Shown: positions 7,537 to 14,991 of the stretch, one piece after another
How the letters are laid out: every line of letters starts with the position of its first letter
Position numbering within the stretch: the first letter of the stretch is position 1
Assembly: GCA_947174385.1 (NCBI GenBank)
Contig: CAMWIU010000008.1
Coordinates: 1 to 33,917, forward strand
Source: an uncultured Treponema sp.
Lineage (GTDB): Bacteria > Spirochaetota > Spirochaetia > Treponematales > Treponemataceae
Direction: 5' to 3'
DNA: 33,917 nt
Program-made: the position numbers and the translations under genes
Notes under the pieces: model-generated
Database searches by the model: none
What the model was told of the DNA's origin: nothing
Seen by the model: only the letters and a program-made list of their open reading frames with translations

Positions 7537-9063
7537 CTAAAAAATTTTCTTCGCGATTTCCATGAATTTTTCTCCGCGATCAAATTCGTTCGCGAACATT
7601 CCGAACGATGTCGCGCCCGGCGAAAATACGATTGTGTCGCATCTGCATTCGCCTTTTTCAAAATCCGCTTTCATTGTTCCAAGCAAATCTTCCAGCGATG
7701 CGAATGGTCCTTTGTATACGACTTTGTGTTCGTCCAAAAGTTTTGCGAGAATGTCGGTGCCGTTTCCAGCCAAAAGGTAGAGCGAAGCAAGCGGCGTGGA
7801 ATTCGATTTTTTCGAATCAAGCGTGTCTGCCAAAACCGAAAAGTCAAGTCCTTTGTCCGTGCCGCCCGTGATAAAAATTACTGGCTTTCCGAACGCTTGG
7901 CTTGCGGCGGCTGCGGCTTCGGGAACGGTGGAACAAGAGTCGTTGTAAAAGCGCACGTTTTTTTGCGCGGCGGGATTTTTCCAAGAATGAAAATATTGCA
8001 GACGATGCGGAATGCCGTTCCATTCGCCGAGAACGCTTTGAATTTTTTCGGCATCGCATCCCATCAAATAAAGTACGAGAGCCGCGTTCATTACATTTTG
8101 TCTCATGTGGCGGCCAGGCACATTCACGCTTCCCAAAATTTTTGTGTCGAAAGGTTTGTTTGGAATTCGTGCGAGCGCGCACAAATTTTCTTGCTCGTCG
8201 AATTCAAGCCACACGCCGTATTGAGAATCTTCGAGTTTATCTTGACTGTAGCGCAGAACTTTCGCGCGGCTTTCCTTTGCGAACAAGTCGCCCCAAGTGC
8301 CGCCTTCGGCAGGTCCAGTTCCGATTTCATCCGAATCCGCGTCGCAAATCAAAAAATCATTTTCATCTTGGTCGGCATAAATGAGCCGCTTGTCCGCGAT
8401 GTATTCGCCCATGTTCGCATACCAATTCTGATGGTCTGGAACGATTTTCGTGATGAGCGCGATTTTCGGTTTTAGAATTTCCCTCCCTCGCAAATCGGCG
8501 AGCTGCCAGCTGGAAAGTTCCAAAATCACGGGAGTGGATTCGTTCGTCTGCTCCAAAAAAGTGAGCGGGCTTACTGTGATGTTTCCGCCCAAAAAAGAAT
8601 TGAAGCCGCATTTTTTAAGGCCGTATTGAATTGCGCTCACGGTGGAAGATTTTCCCTTGCTTCCAGTAATCGCAATAATCGGCGATTTTGTAAAACGCAA
8701 AAAAAGGCTTATGTCCGTTTCAATCGCGCGCGCTTCGGCAAGAAAAGGATTGCCTTGAATTTTCACCCCGGGATTTTTTATGACGCAATCGGCATTGCGA
8801 AAATCTTCTTTGCGATGTTCGCCCAAAACATAAGTGAGGCGCGACTTATCGAGCGAAGAATCGTAAGCAATTGAATTGAGCGTAGGCTTTAACTGCTCTT
8901 CAGTTTTCATGTCCGTGACAAGAACTTCCGCGCCATGCTTGAGCAAAAATCGCACAGCCGCTTCGCCGCCGCCGTTCAGTCCAAGCCCCATCACGGTGAT
9001 GCGCTTTCCTTTTATTTCGTCAAGCGAATTGAAGCAACAGCCTTTCGGATAAGTGAACGTCAT
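7537..9063 (-). CDS. murD: UDP-N-acetylmuramoylalanine--D-glutamate ligase
   Basis: Adds D-glutamate to UDP-MurNAc-L-Ala in the cytoplasmic stage of peptidoglycan synthesis. The 508-aa protein begins with a Rossmann-like N-domain (ITVMGLGLNGGGEAAVRFL), then the ATP-binding loop ITGSKGKSSTVS near residue 130, the ELSSWQL segment characteristic of MurD, and the C-terminal ligase domain (FYNDSCSTVPEAAAAA, ITGGTDKGLDF). It is a little longer than E. coli MurD (438 aa), mainly through linkers. AGGAG lies six bases before the ATG. It is the last gene of the murE-ddl-murD operon, 14 bases after ddl, with a strong hairpin beyond its stop. Confidence 0.96.
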   Translation of the reverse strand: MTFTYPKGCCFNSLDEIKGKRITVMGLGLNGGGEAAVRFLLKHGAEVLVTDMKTEEQLKPTLNSIAYDSSLDKSRLTYVLGEHRKEDFRNADCVIKNPGVKIQGNPFLAEARAIETDISLFLRFTKSPIIAITGSKGKSSTVSAIQYGLKKCGFNSFLGGNITVSPLTFLEQTNESTPVILELSSWQLADLRGREILKPKIALITKIVPDHQNWYANMGEYIADKRLIYADQDENDFLICDADSDEIGTGPAEGGTWGDLFAKESRAKVLRYSQDKLEDSQYGVWLEFDEQENLCALARIPNKPFDTKILGSVNVPGRHMRQNVMNAALVLYLMGCDAEKIQSVLGEWNGIPHRLQYFHSWKNPAAQKNVRFYNDSCSTVPEAAAAASQAFGKPVIFITGGTDKGLDFSVLADTLDSKKSNSTPLASLYLLAGNGTDILAKLLDEHKVVYKGPFASLEDLLGTMKADFEKGECRCDTIVFSPGATSFGMFANEFDRGEKFMEIAKKIF

Positions 9064-9077
9064 AATTTCTCCTAGTT

Positions 9078-10208
9078 TCAGCGCGAAGTCAAAAGCGTTT
9101 TTTTCTGCTCGAAAACTTCCAGGGCTTCTTCAATCAAAAGCGTAATCAATTCTCCGTATTTTAATCCCCCCGCTTCGCACATTTTCGAAAACATGCTGAT
9201 CGAAGTGAAGCCCGGAATCGTGTTGATTTCGTTCAAAAAAAGTTCGCCGGAATTTTTGTCGATGAAAAAGTCCACGCGAGAAAGCCCGGAGCAATCCAAA
9301 ATTTTGTAAGCCGTTTGCGCGAGCGTGCGTACTTTTTCGATTTGCGCTTTTTCGAGCATCGCGGGGATTTTCAAAACCGCGCCGTCAGGATCTGTGTACT
9401 TTGCGTCGTAATCATAAAAATCGTGATTAGGAAGAATCTCGCCCGGAATATACGCGGCGACTTTTCCGCACTGGCTTTTTTCATTTTGAATTGTCGCGTT
9501 TCCAGTGACGCTGCATTCAATTTCACGCGCGTCGATTGATTTTTCAATCAAGACTTTGTTGTCCCACAAAAACGCTTTGTCGAGCGCGTCGGAAAGTTCC
9601 TGCGCGTTCGTGGCTTTTGCCGCGCCCACGGAAGATCCTGCGTTGCAAGGTTTTACGAAAAGTGGAAATCCGAATTGCGAAATCGCGCCATCGATAATTT
9701 TTTTGAATGCCGCGCCGTCGTTCAAATCCGCGCGCCGAACGCAAACATAAGGCACAATTGGAAGCCCGGCGTTTTGCCAAACTTGCTTTGTTTTTTCTTT
9801 GTCCATCGTGAGCGCGCTCGCCGCCACCGAGCATCCGACGTAAGGAATGTTGGCGGCTTCGAGCAAGCCTTGCAAAATTCCGTCCTCGCAATTCGTTCCG
9901 TGCACGCAAGGAAAAACCGCGTCAATTTCAAGCGGCTTGCCGCCGACGCAAAAAGAATTTTTTCCGCGCCCAGGAATCACGCTCACGAGATTTTTTTCAT
10001 CTTCAACTATATTGAAAGAATTTTTTTCATCGGAACGCACTCGCTCCAATTCTTCATCGCTTTGCAAAAACCAAACGCCGCTTTTGGAAATTCCAATTGG
10101 CACGATTTTGAATTTCTTCGAATCGATATTCCGAACGACAGAACTTGCGGAAATCAAAGAAACTTCGTGCTCGCCAGATTTTCCTCCAAATAAAATCGCT
10201 ATGTTCAT
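9078..10208 (-). CDS. ddl: D-alanine--D-alanine ligase
   Basis: ATP-grasp enzyme that makes the D-Ala-D-Ala dipeptide added by MurF. The 376-aa protein opens with ILFGGKSGEHEVSLISASS, has the omega-loop FYDYDAKYTD, and ends with the metal-binding LNEINTIPGF. The Tyr in the omega-loop is the D-Ala-D-Ala pattern, not the His-bearing VanA-type D-Ala-D-lactate pattern, so the product is predicted to be vancomycin-susceptible stem peptide. A GGAGGG site precedes the ATG. It sits between murE (39-base gap) and murD (14-base gap) and is surely co-transcribed with them. Confidence 0.97.
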   Translation of the reverse strand: MNIAILFGGKSGEHEVSLISASSVVRNIDSKKFKIVPIGISKSGVWFLQSDEELERVRSDEKNSFNIVEDEKNLVSVIPGRGKNSFCVGGKPLEIDAVFPCVHGTNCEDGILQGLLEAANIPYVGCSVAASALTMDKEKTKQVWQNAGLPIVPYVCVRRADLNDGAAFKKIIDGAISQFGFPLFVKPCNAGSSVGAAKATNAQELSDALDKAFLWDNKVLIEKSIDAREIECSVTGNATIQNEKSQCGKVAAYIPGEILPNHDFYDYDAKYTDPDGAVLKIPAMLEKAQIEKVRTLAQTAYKILDCSGLSRVDFFIDKNSGELFLNEINTIPGFTSISMFSKMCEAGGLKYGELITLLIEEALEVFEQKKTLLTSR

Positions 10209-10247
10209 TTTATATTCCCTCCATTGCCACTTTACATCACCGGCAGT

Positions 10248-11978
10248 TCAATCCCTATATCCCAATTCCGCCAACGCTTTTTTTGCCTCGGAAACTTCGT
10301 CGTATGGCATGACGAAATCTTTGTAGATGATTGTGTTTTCGTGGCCTTTGCCCAAAAGCAAAACTATGTCGCCCGCCTTTGCCATGCTGAACGCCTTGCG
10401 AATCGCTTTTGGACGCTCTGTAATAATCAGCAAATTTTCGTCCAGCGACATTCCGGCTTTTATTGCGCCGTTCGCGATGTCCATGCAGATTTTTTGCGAA
10501 TCCTCGCCGCGCGGATCTTCGTCGCACAAAATTATCGTGTCGCAATATTTTGCCGCAACCTCGCCTTGCAACGGTCGCTTTGTAACGTCGCGCTCGCCGC
10601 CGCTTCCGAACAACGCGATTATTTTGCCTTCGCAACGCGCGCGCAATGGCGGAAAAATCACTTCGAAACTTGAAGGCGTGTGCGCGTAATCCGCGATCAC
10701 TTCGAAAGGCTGCCCGCAATCTATTCGCGTCATTCTTCCTGCCACTGGAATCAGCGACGTTGATTTTTGAAGCAAATCTTCAATCGGAATTGAAGCCGAC
10801 TTGCTCACGACAATGAGCGAAGCCATGATGTTGTACGCATTGAACGCGCCGTTCAATTTTGTTTTCACGAAAAAAGTATTTTCGTCTTTCGCAAAATTTT
10901 TTGGAACGTCAATTTCAAACGAAAGCGAATTTTCGTTCGCGCTGATATTTTGCGCCGTAAGGAATTCGACGTTTTTAGGAATTTCAGGAAGCGGAATGTT
11001 TGATGCGTTTGTCGCCGCGCGTCCCGCCTTGCCGAGCGAAGTGAATCCGTAAACTTTTTTCGTCGTCGCCTCGCAAAAATATTTTGCGTTCGCGTCTTCC
11101 AAATTCACGACCGCGAAAGATTCGGCTTGAACTTCTACATTGTTCAAAATTTTTTTGTGATTGTGCTCGTCAAGCGCGCGAAAAAGATTCGACTTGTCGC
11201 TGCGATATTGTTCGAAAGTTTTGTGAAATTCCAAATGCTCGAGCGTAACGTTCATAAAAACCGCAATGTCAAAAAAAACGTTCGAAAGCCGCCCGAGCTT
11301 TTTTGAAAGCCCGTGGCTCGAACATTCGAGCACGGCATATTCGCAGCCTTCTTGAACCATGTCAAAAAGATGCCGCTGGATTATCGGACTTTCGGGCGTG
11401 GTCGTGTGCTGCGGATTTGCGAGCGCGCCTTCTCCAATCGAATATTCAACGGTGGAAACGAAGCCCGCCTTTTTTCCCATCAAACGCAAAAGCTGCCAAA
11501 TGAATGAAACTGTGGAAGACTTTCCTTCCGTTCCAGTAACGCCGATGACGATGAGTTTTTTTGAAGGATTGTCGAAAAAATCCGCGGCAACAATCGGCAT
11601 CACTTGCCTGCAATCTTCGACTTTAAGAAAAACCGGCATCACGATGTCGGAAACTTTTTTTTGCGGATTGCCGATATTTTCGAGCGAGCGGCAGACAATC
11701 GATTTCGCGATTTGCGCGCTTTCATCTTTGGAAAGTTCGCCCTGATAAATTATGACGCTTGCGCCCAAGTCGATTGCCGAGGCGATGAATTTATTTCCGT
11801 TTTGATGAATTCCCGGCAATGCGAAAAACAAAAAATTTTCTTTTACTTCGCGCGAATCGAACGCAAGCCCTTCGATTGGAGTTGCTCCAATCACCGAGCC
11901 GTCAAGCGGAGTCGTGCCGTCTGCGGCCACCGCCTCGTGTTCGAACAAATCCAAAAGCGAAGACAGTTTTTTTTGCAT
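10248..11978 (-). CDS. murE: UDP-MurNAc-tripeptide synthetase MurE, non-diaminopimelate motif
   Basis: Adds the third, diamino residue to UDP-MurNAc-L-Ala-D-Glu. The 576-aa protein carries the ATP loop VTGTEGKSSTVS, ECSSHGL, the carbamylated-Lys segment YRSDKSNLF, and the C-domain motif CDEDPRGED (about 486-490). Enzymes using meso-diaminopimelate have DNPR here; this one reads DEDPR, closer to the DDPR of Thermotoga MurE. That fits L-ornithine, the residue reported in treponemal peptidoglycan, but the choice between ornithine and lysine is inference. It is the first gene of the operon. There is no Shine-Dalgarno; TATAAT ends five bases before the ATG. Confidence 0.95.
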   Translation of the reverse strand: MQKKLSSLLDLFEHEAVAADGTTPLDGSVIGATPIEGLAFDSREVKENFLFFALPGIHQNGNKFIASAIDLGASVIIYQGELSKDESAQIAKSIVCRSLENIGNPQKKVSDIVMPVFLKVEDCRQVMPIVAADFFDNPSKKLIVIGVTGTEGKSSTVSFIWQLLRLMGKKAGFVSTVEYSIGEGALANPQHTTTPESPIIQRHLFDMVQEGCEYAVLECSSHGLSKKLGRLSNVFFDIAVFMNVTLEHLEFHKTFEQYRSDKSNLFRALDEHNHKKILNNVEVQAESFAVVNLEDANAKYFCEATTKKVYGFTSLGKAGRAATNASNIPLPEIPKNVEFLTAQNISANENSLSFEIDVPKNFAKDENTFFVKTKLNGAFNAYNIMASLIVVSKSASIPIEDLLQKSTSLIPVAGRMTRIDCGQPFEVIADYAHTPSSFEVIFPPLRARCEGKIIALFGSGGERDVTKRPLQGEVAAKYCDTIILCDEDPRGEDSQKICMDIANGAIKAGMSLDENLLIITERPKAIRKAFSMAKAGDIVLLLGKGHENTIIYKDFVMPYDEVSEAKKALAELGYRD

Positions 11979-11983
11979 AATTC

Positions 11984-12012
11984 ATTATAGCGCAATCGCC
12001 GAATTTGTACAA
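11984..12012 (-). promoter_or_regulatory. Leaderless promoter of the murE-ddl-murD operon
   Basis: Minus-strand TTGTAC, 17-bp spacer, perfect TATAAT, then five bases (GAATT) to the murE ATG. It occupies the whole short gap after the GH5 gene. Any start site at normal distance falls on the start codon. Confidence 0.85.
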
Positions 12013-12020
12013 GAAGAAAT

Positions 12021-13685
12021 TTATTTTGAAAGCCGGATTTCCTTGAATCGAATTCCTTTTGTAATTTTCGCGCCTTCGTTGCTGAACGCGATTTGCAGAA
12101 TGTCGCTCCAATCGAAAAGTCCGCGCGAAGAAATCCATTCTTTTTTTTCGTCGTTCCATGCGCCGATGTCCTGAAAATCTTTCAAAGGAATTTTCACTTT
12201 GTGCCACTCGCCGTCCGGAGGCAGAATCTTGCTTGTCACGTTTGCGGCGCATCGCCATTTTTCTTGCGAGCGTTTTCCGTTTTCAAAATAAACTTGAATT
12301 TTCACGCCGTCTTGTTTCGTGCTCGCTTCGAATTCGAGAAAATAATTTTGCGCGCGCTCGTTTGAAAAATCCGCGTCGCCCAAAAAATCAATATAAAGTC
12401 CATTGTAAGTTTTGAGTTTTCCAAACTCGACGAAATTTTCGCCGTGAGAATCTTGCTTTTCAAAATGGCAAGATTTTTCATCGCCGTCAAACCAAGTTCG
12501 CGCGCGCAATCCTTGCGCAAACGAATTTTCATAAATCGAAAAATCGCCGCTTTTTTTCGCGCGCTCGTACCAAGAAAGATTTTGCGCCGTCTTTTTCGGA
12601 ATGTCATATTTTAAACTTCGCAGAATTTCTTCGTCCAAATCATCGGGAAAAAATTCGCCGCTTCCTTTTTTGAAAAGCCCGAACGAATTGCGATAATCCC
12701 AATTGGTGCGCGCGATGTTCGCGCCGTCCAAATATTCCGCAACGATTTCATACCATTTCACGCGATCTTCGTGCGAAGCGAAATTCATAAACACGCCGAA
12801 TTCGCCGCACCAAACAGGCGCGTTTCGTTCCACGGAAAATTTCGCCAATTTTTCAAACGGCGCGGTCATCGATTTTGGGCTGGAAACTTTTTCATAATTT
12901 TCGTAATACCAATTTTCGGAAGCACTTGGATTTTTCGGCTTCGGCGGAATTTTTTCTTTTGCATAAGGAAACGGAACGCCTTTTATTCGTCCCAATCCTT
13001 CCGACCAATCCGCGCCTTGATGCGTGAACATCATTGGCTCGTAATAATGAAAAGTGTAAATCAAATTTTCATCTTGAAATTTTGGAAGCGCGAGCAAAGA
13101 TTCGACCGAATTCCAATCCGCGCCGCCGACTACGATTGCGTGCGTTTTGTCAATTGCGCGAATCGCTTTGATTACATTTTGTTGAATTTTTCCCCATTTC
13201 GCATTTTCGATTCCGTGCGGCTCGTTCAGAATTTCGTAGGCGAGATATTTTCCGCTGTCCTTGTAACGTTCGGCGATTTGCGACCAAATTTTGAGCAATC
13301 GTTTTTCGATATCTTTCGCAGTGTTTTCGGCAGGACTCCAAGAATGATTGTCCAAAATCAAAAAAATTTTTTGTTCCGCCGCCCATTTTACGGCGTTGTC
13401 CAAAATCGAAAAAATGTACGGATCGATTTTGTATTCGCCAGCTCCGCTCGAAAAATTTTCAAAATGAACAGGCAAGCGAATCGCGTCGCATCCCAATTCG
13501 CGCACGTCCTTGAAATCCTGTTCGCAGAAAAAATTTTTTTGCACAAGTCCGGCATGCGGCCTTTCGAGCCAATCGGAAAAATTCACGCCTTTGGAAAACG
13601 GCGCATTCACGGCTTTCGTCTGGCTTTTCGCGCCAGCAGCCAAAGAAAAAAGAATTGTCGTCAAAACAAGATTTTTTATTTTCAT
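12021..13685 (-). CDS. Secreted glycoside hydrolase family 5 protein with C-terminal carbohydrate-binding-like domain
   Basis: Likely endo-acting beta-glucanase or mannanase for plant or similar polysaccharide. From the chosen start (MKIKNLVLTT) the protein is 554 aa. It has a signal peptide over about residues 1-20, a GH5 barrel to about 360, then a beta-rich domain of about 170 residues resembling CBM11/CIA30-type jelly rolls. The acid/base Glu is in EILNEPHG and the nucleophile Glu in WCGEFGVF; DNHSW and FHYYEP are also typical. The ORF-track start adds 52 improbable residues before the signal peptide. TATAAT ends six bases before this ATG. Substrate cannot be told from sequence alone. Its neighbours are unrelated in function. 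Confidence 0.92.
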   Translation of the reverse strand: MKIKNLVLTTILFSLAAGAKSQTKAVNAPFSKGVNFSDWLERPHAGLVQKNFFCEQDFKDVRELGCDAIRLPVHFENFSSGAGEYKIDPYIFSILDNAVKWAAEQKIFLILDNHSWSPAENTAKDIEKRLLKIWSQIAERYKDSGKYLAYEILNEPHGIENAKWGKIQQNVIKAIRAIDKTHAIVVGGADWNSVESLLALPKFQDENLIYTFHYYEPMMFTHQGADWSEGLGRIKGVPFPYAKEKIPPKPKNPSASENWYYENYEKVSSPKSMTAPFEKLAKFSVERNAPVWCGEFGVFMNFASHEDRVKWYEIVAEYLDGANIARTNWDYRNSFGLFKKGSGEFFPDDLDEEILRSLKYDIPKKTAQNLSWYERAKKSGDFSIYENSFAQGLRARTWFDGDEKSCHFEKQDSHGENFVEFGKLKTYNGLYIDFLGDADFSNERAQNYFLEFEASTKQDGVKIQVYFENGKRSQEKWRCAANVTSKILPPDGEWHKVKIPLKDFQDIGAWNDEKKEWISSRGLFDWSDILQIAFSNEGAKITKGIRFKEIRLSK

Positions 13686-13733
13686 AAAATTATTATAGCA
13701 AAAAAATTCGATTTGTGCTACGATGATTTTATG
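13683..13733. promoter_or_regulatory. Palindromic divergent promoter between GH5 and the hisF upstream ORF
   Basis: The arms CATAAAATTATTATAGCA (13683-13700) and TGCTACGATGATTTTATG (13716-13733) are inverted copies at 15 of 18 positions, symmetric about 13708. Each arm ends in the start codon of its gene. Each carries an extended -10 (TGC then TATAAT to the left on the minus strand, TGC then TACGAT to the right) ending six bases before the ATG. The -35 boxes are weak. This predicts two leaderless, divergently initiated mRNAs sharing one control region. Confidence 0.7.
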
Positions 13734-13790
13734 TACGAAGTTCGCCTTGAAGCGGGATTGAAGATTTTGCGGAATTTTTTGGAGATTTAA
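13731..13790 (+). CDS. Short upstream ORF (19 aa) ahead of hisF, copy of the queD 5' end
   Basis: A complete ATG-to-TAA ORF whose stop lies one base before the hisF ATG; the hisF ribosome site is inside its last codons. It begins MYEVRLEAG, almost the same as QueD (MYEVRVEAD). The first 30 or so bases around the start are nearly identical in DNA as well, so it looks like a duplicated fragment of the queD start. It has its own -10 six bases upstream and no Shine-Dalgarno. Two readings are possible: a leader peptide coupled to hisF, or a non-functional duplicate that merely supplies the hisF leader. Confidence 0.55.
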   Translation: MYEVRLEAGLKILRNFLEI

Positions 13791-13791
13791 A

Positions 13792-14556
13792 ATGTTAAAA
13801 AAACGAATAATAGTTTGCCTCGACGTGAAGGACGGGCGCACGACGAAAGGCGTGAAATTTCAAAACAATTTGGACATCGGCGATCCCGTGGAAATGGCCG
13901 CGCAATATTATGCGCAAGGCGTTGACGAACTTGTGTTCTACGACATCATGGCTTCGGCGCGAGGAAGAGGTCCGATACTCGAACTGATTTCAAAAGTCGC
14001 AAGTCAAGTTTTCATTCCGTTTTGCGTGGGCGGCGGAATCGGAACAATCGATGAAATTCGCTCGGCGATTTTGGCAGGCGCGGAAAAAGTTTCGCTCAAT
14101 TCTCAGGCAGTAAAAAATCCCGCGCTCATAAGCGAAGGCGCGCGCGTTTTCGGAAACCAATGCATCGTCTTGGGAATGGACGCGGCTCGAGACGAAGCAA
14201 TGCCGAGCGGCTACCGAGTTTTCATAAATGGCGGCCGCACAAAAACGGAACTCGACGCGCTCGAATGGGCGAAAAAAGCCGTTTCGCTTGGCGCGGGCGA
14301 AATTGTGCTTAATTCGATTGACGCGGACGGCACAAAATCAGGCTACGAAATTCCGCTTACAAAAATGATCGCGCAAAACGTCGCCGTTCCAGTGATTGCT
14401 TCGGGAGGGGGCGGCACAGTCGAACACATGGCGCAAGTTTTGACAGAAGGACGCGCAGATGCCGCGCTCATCGCGACGATGGTTCATTCAGGACAATACA
14501 CTTTGCAGGGAATAAAAAAAGATTTGTCAAAAGCGGGCGTTCCCGTGCGAATCTAA
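13792..14556 (+). CDS. hisF: Imidazole glycerol phosphate synthase cyclase subunit
   Basis: Cyclase half of the HisHF enzyme that makes imidazole glycerol phosphate and AICAR, linking histidine and purine synthesis. The 254-aa TIM barrel has both catalytic Asp residues (CLDVKDG near residue 11 and GMDAARDE near 130) and the phosphate-binding CVGGGIGT and ASGGGGTVEH loops. GGAG precedes the ATG at a normal distance. No hisH or other his gene is in the window, so the glutaminase partner must be elsewhere, or the protein serves another amidotransfer role as some solitary HisF paralogues do. It is transcribed after the 19-aa upstream ORF and converges on queD. Confidence 0.93.
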   Translation: MLKKRIIVCLDVKDGRTTKGVKFQNNLDIGDPVEMAAQYYAQGVDELVFYDIMASARGRGPILELISKVASQVFIPFCVGGGIGTIDEIRSAILAGAEKVSLNSQAVKNPALISEGARVFGNQCIVLGMDAARDEAMPSGYRVFINGGRTKTELDALEWAKKAVSLGAGEIVLNSIDADGTKSGYEIPLTKMIAQNVAVPVIASGGGGTVEHMAQVLTEGRADAALIATMVHSGQYTLQGIKKDLSKAGVPVRI

Positions 14557-14577
14557 TTTTTTGGAAATTTCCAAAAA
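14557..14577. terminator. Palindrome between convergent hisF and queD
   Basis: TTTTTGGAAATTTCCAAAAA is a perfect 20-bp palindrome one base after the hisF stop and just before the queD stop. T-runs on either strand could make it a small bidirectional terminator, but the GC core is only two pairs. Confidence 0.4.
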
Positions 14578-14584
14578 TGGAATT

Positions 14585-14980
14585 TCATTCTGCGAAATAA
14601 GTCGCGCGGCTCGTTTCGGTTTCAAAAACATCGACCGAATGCAAATACGCACCGCCGTTTTTTTTGTCCAAAGAAATCCCTTCCGCGTTCAATTCGGCGG
14701 AAAGTTTTTCATGAATGAAAAACGCGATTCGTTCCGCGCTGGGATTTTGATCGAAAAATTCAATGTCGTTCAAATTCGTGTGATCAAGCGCGGCGCAAAC
14801 TTTTTTCAAGGCGGATTTGAGTTTGGAAAAATCCAAGAGCATTCCGCCTTCGTTCAAATTTTTTCCCCTGACATGCGCGAAAACTTTGTAATTGTGTCCA
14901 TGCAAATTTTCGCACTTGCCATTGTAATCGCGCAAAAAATGCGCCGCAGAAAAATCAGCTTCAACCCGAACTTCGTACAT
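14585..14980 (-). CDS. queD: 6-carboxytetrahydropterin synthase QueD (6-pyruvoyl-tetrahydropterin synthase family)
   Basis: Converts dihydroneopterin triphosphate to 6-carboxytetrahydropterin, the second step toward the preQ0/queuosine tRNA base. The 131-aa protein has the zinc ligands and active-site Cys of the family: SAAHFL, then GKCENLHGHNY, then DHTNLND and the Glu in PSAERIA. CxxxHGH is the QueD/PTPS signature. The ATG starts 11 bases after the purA stop with a weak GGAT site, so it is probably the second gene of a purA-queD transcript. No queE, queC or queF is present here. The 5' end of the gene has a duplicate upstream of hisF. Confidence 0.93.
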   Translation of the reverse strand: MYEVRVEADFSAAHFLRDYNGKCENLHGHNYKVFAHVRGKNLNEGGMLLDFSKLKSALKKVCAALDHTNLNDIEFFDQNPSAERIAFFIHEKLSAELNAEGISLDKKNGGAYLHSVDVFETETSRATYFAE

Positions 14981-14991
14981 AAACTATCCGA

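Noticed and set aside
9078-10208. Possible D-Ala-D-lactate (vancomycin-resistance) ligase
   Set aside because: The omega-loop has Tyr in FYDYDAKY as in ordinary Ddl, and no vanH/vanX-like genes adjoin.
12771-13790. 339-aa plus-strand ORF running up to hisF
   Set aside because: Antisense to GH5; its last 19 codons coincide with the short upstream ORF, but the rest has no protein-like features.
13686-13841. 52-residue N-terminal extension of the GH5 protein
   Set aside because: It would bury the signal peptide and overlaps hisF and the divergent promoter.
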